Part shown: piece after piece, positions 63,420-64,000 of the stretch | Layout of the letters: each line of letters begins with the position of its first letter | How positions within the stretch are numbered: position 1 is the first letter of the stretch | Assembly: GCA_946807835.1 (NCBI GenBank) | Contig: OX327683.1 | Location: 19,411,001-19,475,000, forward strand | Direction: 5' to 3' | From: Ailanthus altissimus | Taxonomy: Eukaryota; Streptophyta; Magnoliopsida; Sapindales; Simaroubaceae | Length of the DNA: 64,000 nucleotides | Program-made: the position numbers and the translations under genes | The notes under the pieces: generated by a model | The model's input: only the letters and a program-made list of their open reading frames with translations | What the model was told of the DNA's origin: nothing | Database searches by the model: none

Positions 63420-63740
63420 TCCATTTCATATTCTCCTCCACATGTTAACCAAATTTTATAATTGTTCCTCAAATATAAACTTTGTCACAAATACCATCTT
63501 CATCAAATAATCAATTACTTTAGCCCATAACTAAAGTTACCCAACAGTGGTAACACACTTTATAAATTTCTATCAGTTGTATTTGAAGCCAAGTGGTTCA
63601 TTTTGTAGAACAGTAGTTGAAGTATTGTTTATATGATTACTATTTATAAAGGTGTTGTTCACAAATATGGTAGCGCTATTCTCACAGTTAAAGCCTAAAA
63701 TTATTATCAATGGTATCAGTACAATCGTTTAATTTCTATC

Positions 63741-64000
63741 ATTTACCAATAATACATTACATGTATATTGTTTAATATTTTTCACTAAAAAAGTAATCTA
63801 CAATTGATCAATTATTTTTTTTAAAAAATAAATATGTAAAAATTTATACATCTTCACTAATTCTTAAAATTATGCTAAAGTTTCCTACATTTTTTTTAGA
63901 GTTCATCTATTATTGATATGAAATAAAAATATTAATTTATTTCAGTTTATTAAACTTATAAAGTTATGTTATAATTTGACTCCCACTCTTAAAGTTCAAA
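63741..64000. other. AT-rich end of window
   Basis: Nothing recognised. Confidence 0.4.

Larger units (their letters stand above)
57515..63740 (+). mobile_element. Short copia-like element with two direct repeats, the second disrupted
   Basis: The first repeat is 57515-58145 (starts TGTTAAAAATGTAATGC). The second is 58857-59176 plus 63420-63740 (starts CGTTGAAAATGTAATGC, mutated from TG). They match along about 630 bp, including GTCAAAAATATCTT lines, TCTATCAGTTGTATTTGAAG and a GGTATCAG primer-like motif near the end. The 0.7 kb between them includes a gag-like remnant. Without the inserted LTRs the element would be about 2 kb, so it is TRIM-like or internally deleted. Homology passes beyond the primer-like motif, so the exact LTR ends are uncertain. 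Confidence 0.75.

Overview
This window looks like AT-rich nuclear DNA of a flowering plant, most likely a eudicot; I cannot name the species. The evidence is a plant cucumisin-type subtilase gene split by nine short introns, a dense nest of Ty1/copia and Ty3/gypsy LTR retrotransposons primed by initiator Met-tRNA, hAT-type elements, and degenerate telomere-like (CCCTAAA) repeats. No bacterial, organellar or CRISPR features are visible.

Layout. 1-6034: a decayed Ty1/copia element on the minus strand whose gag is split by a 1,451-bp solo LTR with a perfect 5-bp target-site duplication (TSD). 6240-8236: a gypsy pol fragment invaded by an hAT-like element that carries four tandem tRNA-like (A-box/B-box) units; the gypsy/hAT junction is duplicated in a 256-bp tandem repeat. 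8237-15956: the 3' LTR (itself hit by a 1.03-kb hAT element) and non-coding interior of a large retrotransposon, with a gag-only copia element (11700-15614) nested in it. 15957-21837: an LTR-like repeat (called family T here) abutting a 5'-truncated Tekay/Del-like gypsy element. 22401-24251: a complete family T solo LTR. 25839-28650: a fold-back element built on telomere-like arms, and a solo gypsy LTR. 28690-29879: a broken plant-transposon-protein ORF. 30870-38004: a minus-strand gypsy element broken by a solo LTR, a family T copy and several tandem and inverted duplications.

38333-42105 holds the only gene that looks intact: a secreted subtilisin-like serine protease of 741 residues in ten exons with all catalytic residues present. 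A tandem duplicate at 47722-52811 is a pseudogene. It keeps only exons 1-4, has a frameshift and a lost splice acceptor, and a copia element (48509-52618, with an open RT-RNase H frame) landed in exon 2. Both copies carry the same rare GC donor in intron 1.

57515-63740 is a short retroelement with two direct repeats. The second repeat is split by a minus-strand family T LTR, which is itself split by a plus-strand family T LTR with a perfect TSD: three insertion layers that can be read from the junctions. The rest is AT-rich intergenic DNA where I see no gene. Apart from the protease, essentially all coding sequence is transposon-derived, with many in-frame stops of the C-to-T type expected from old methylated DNA.
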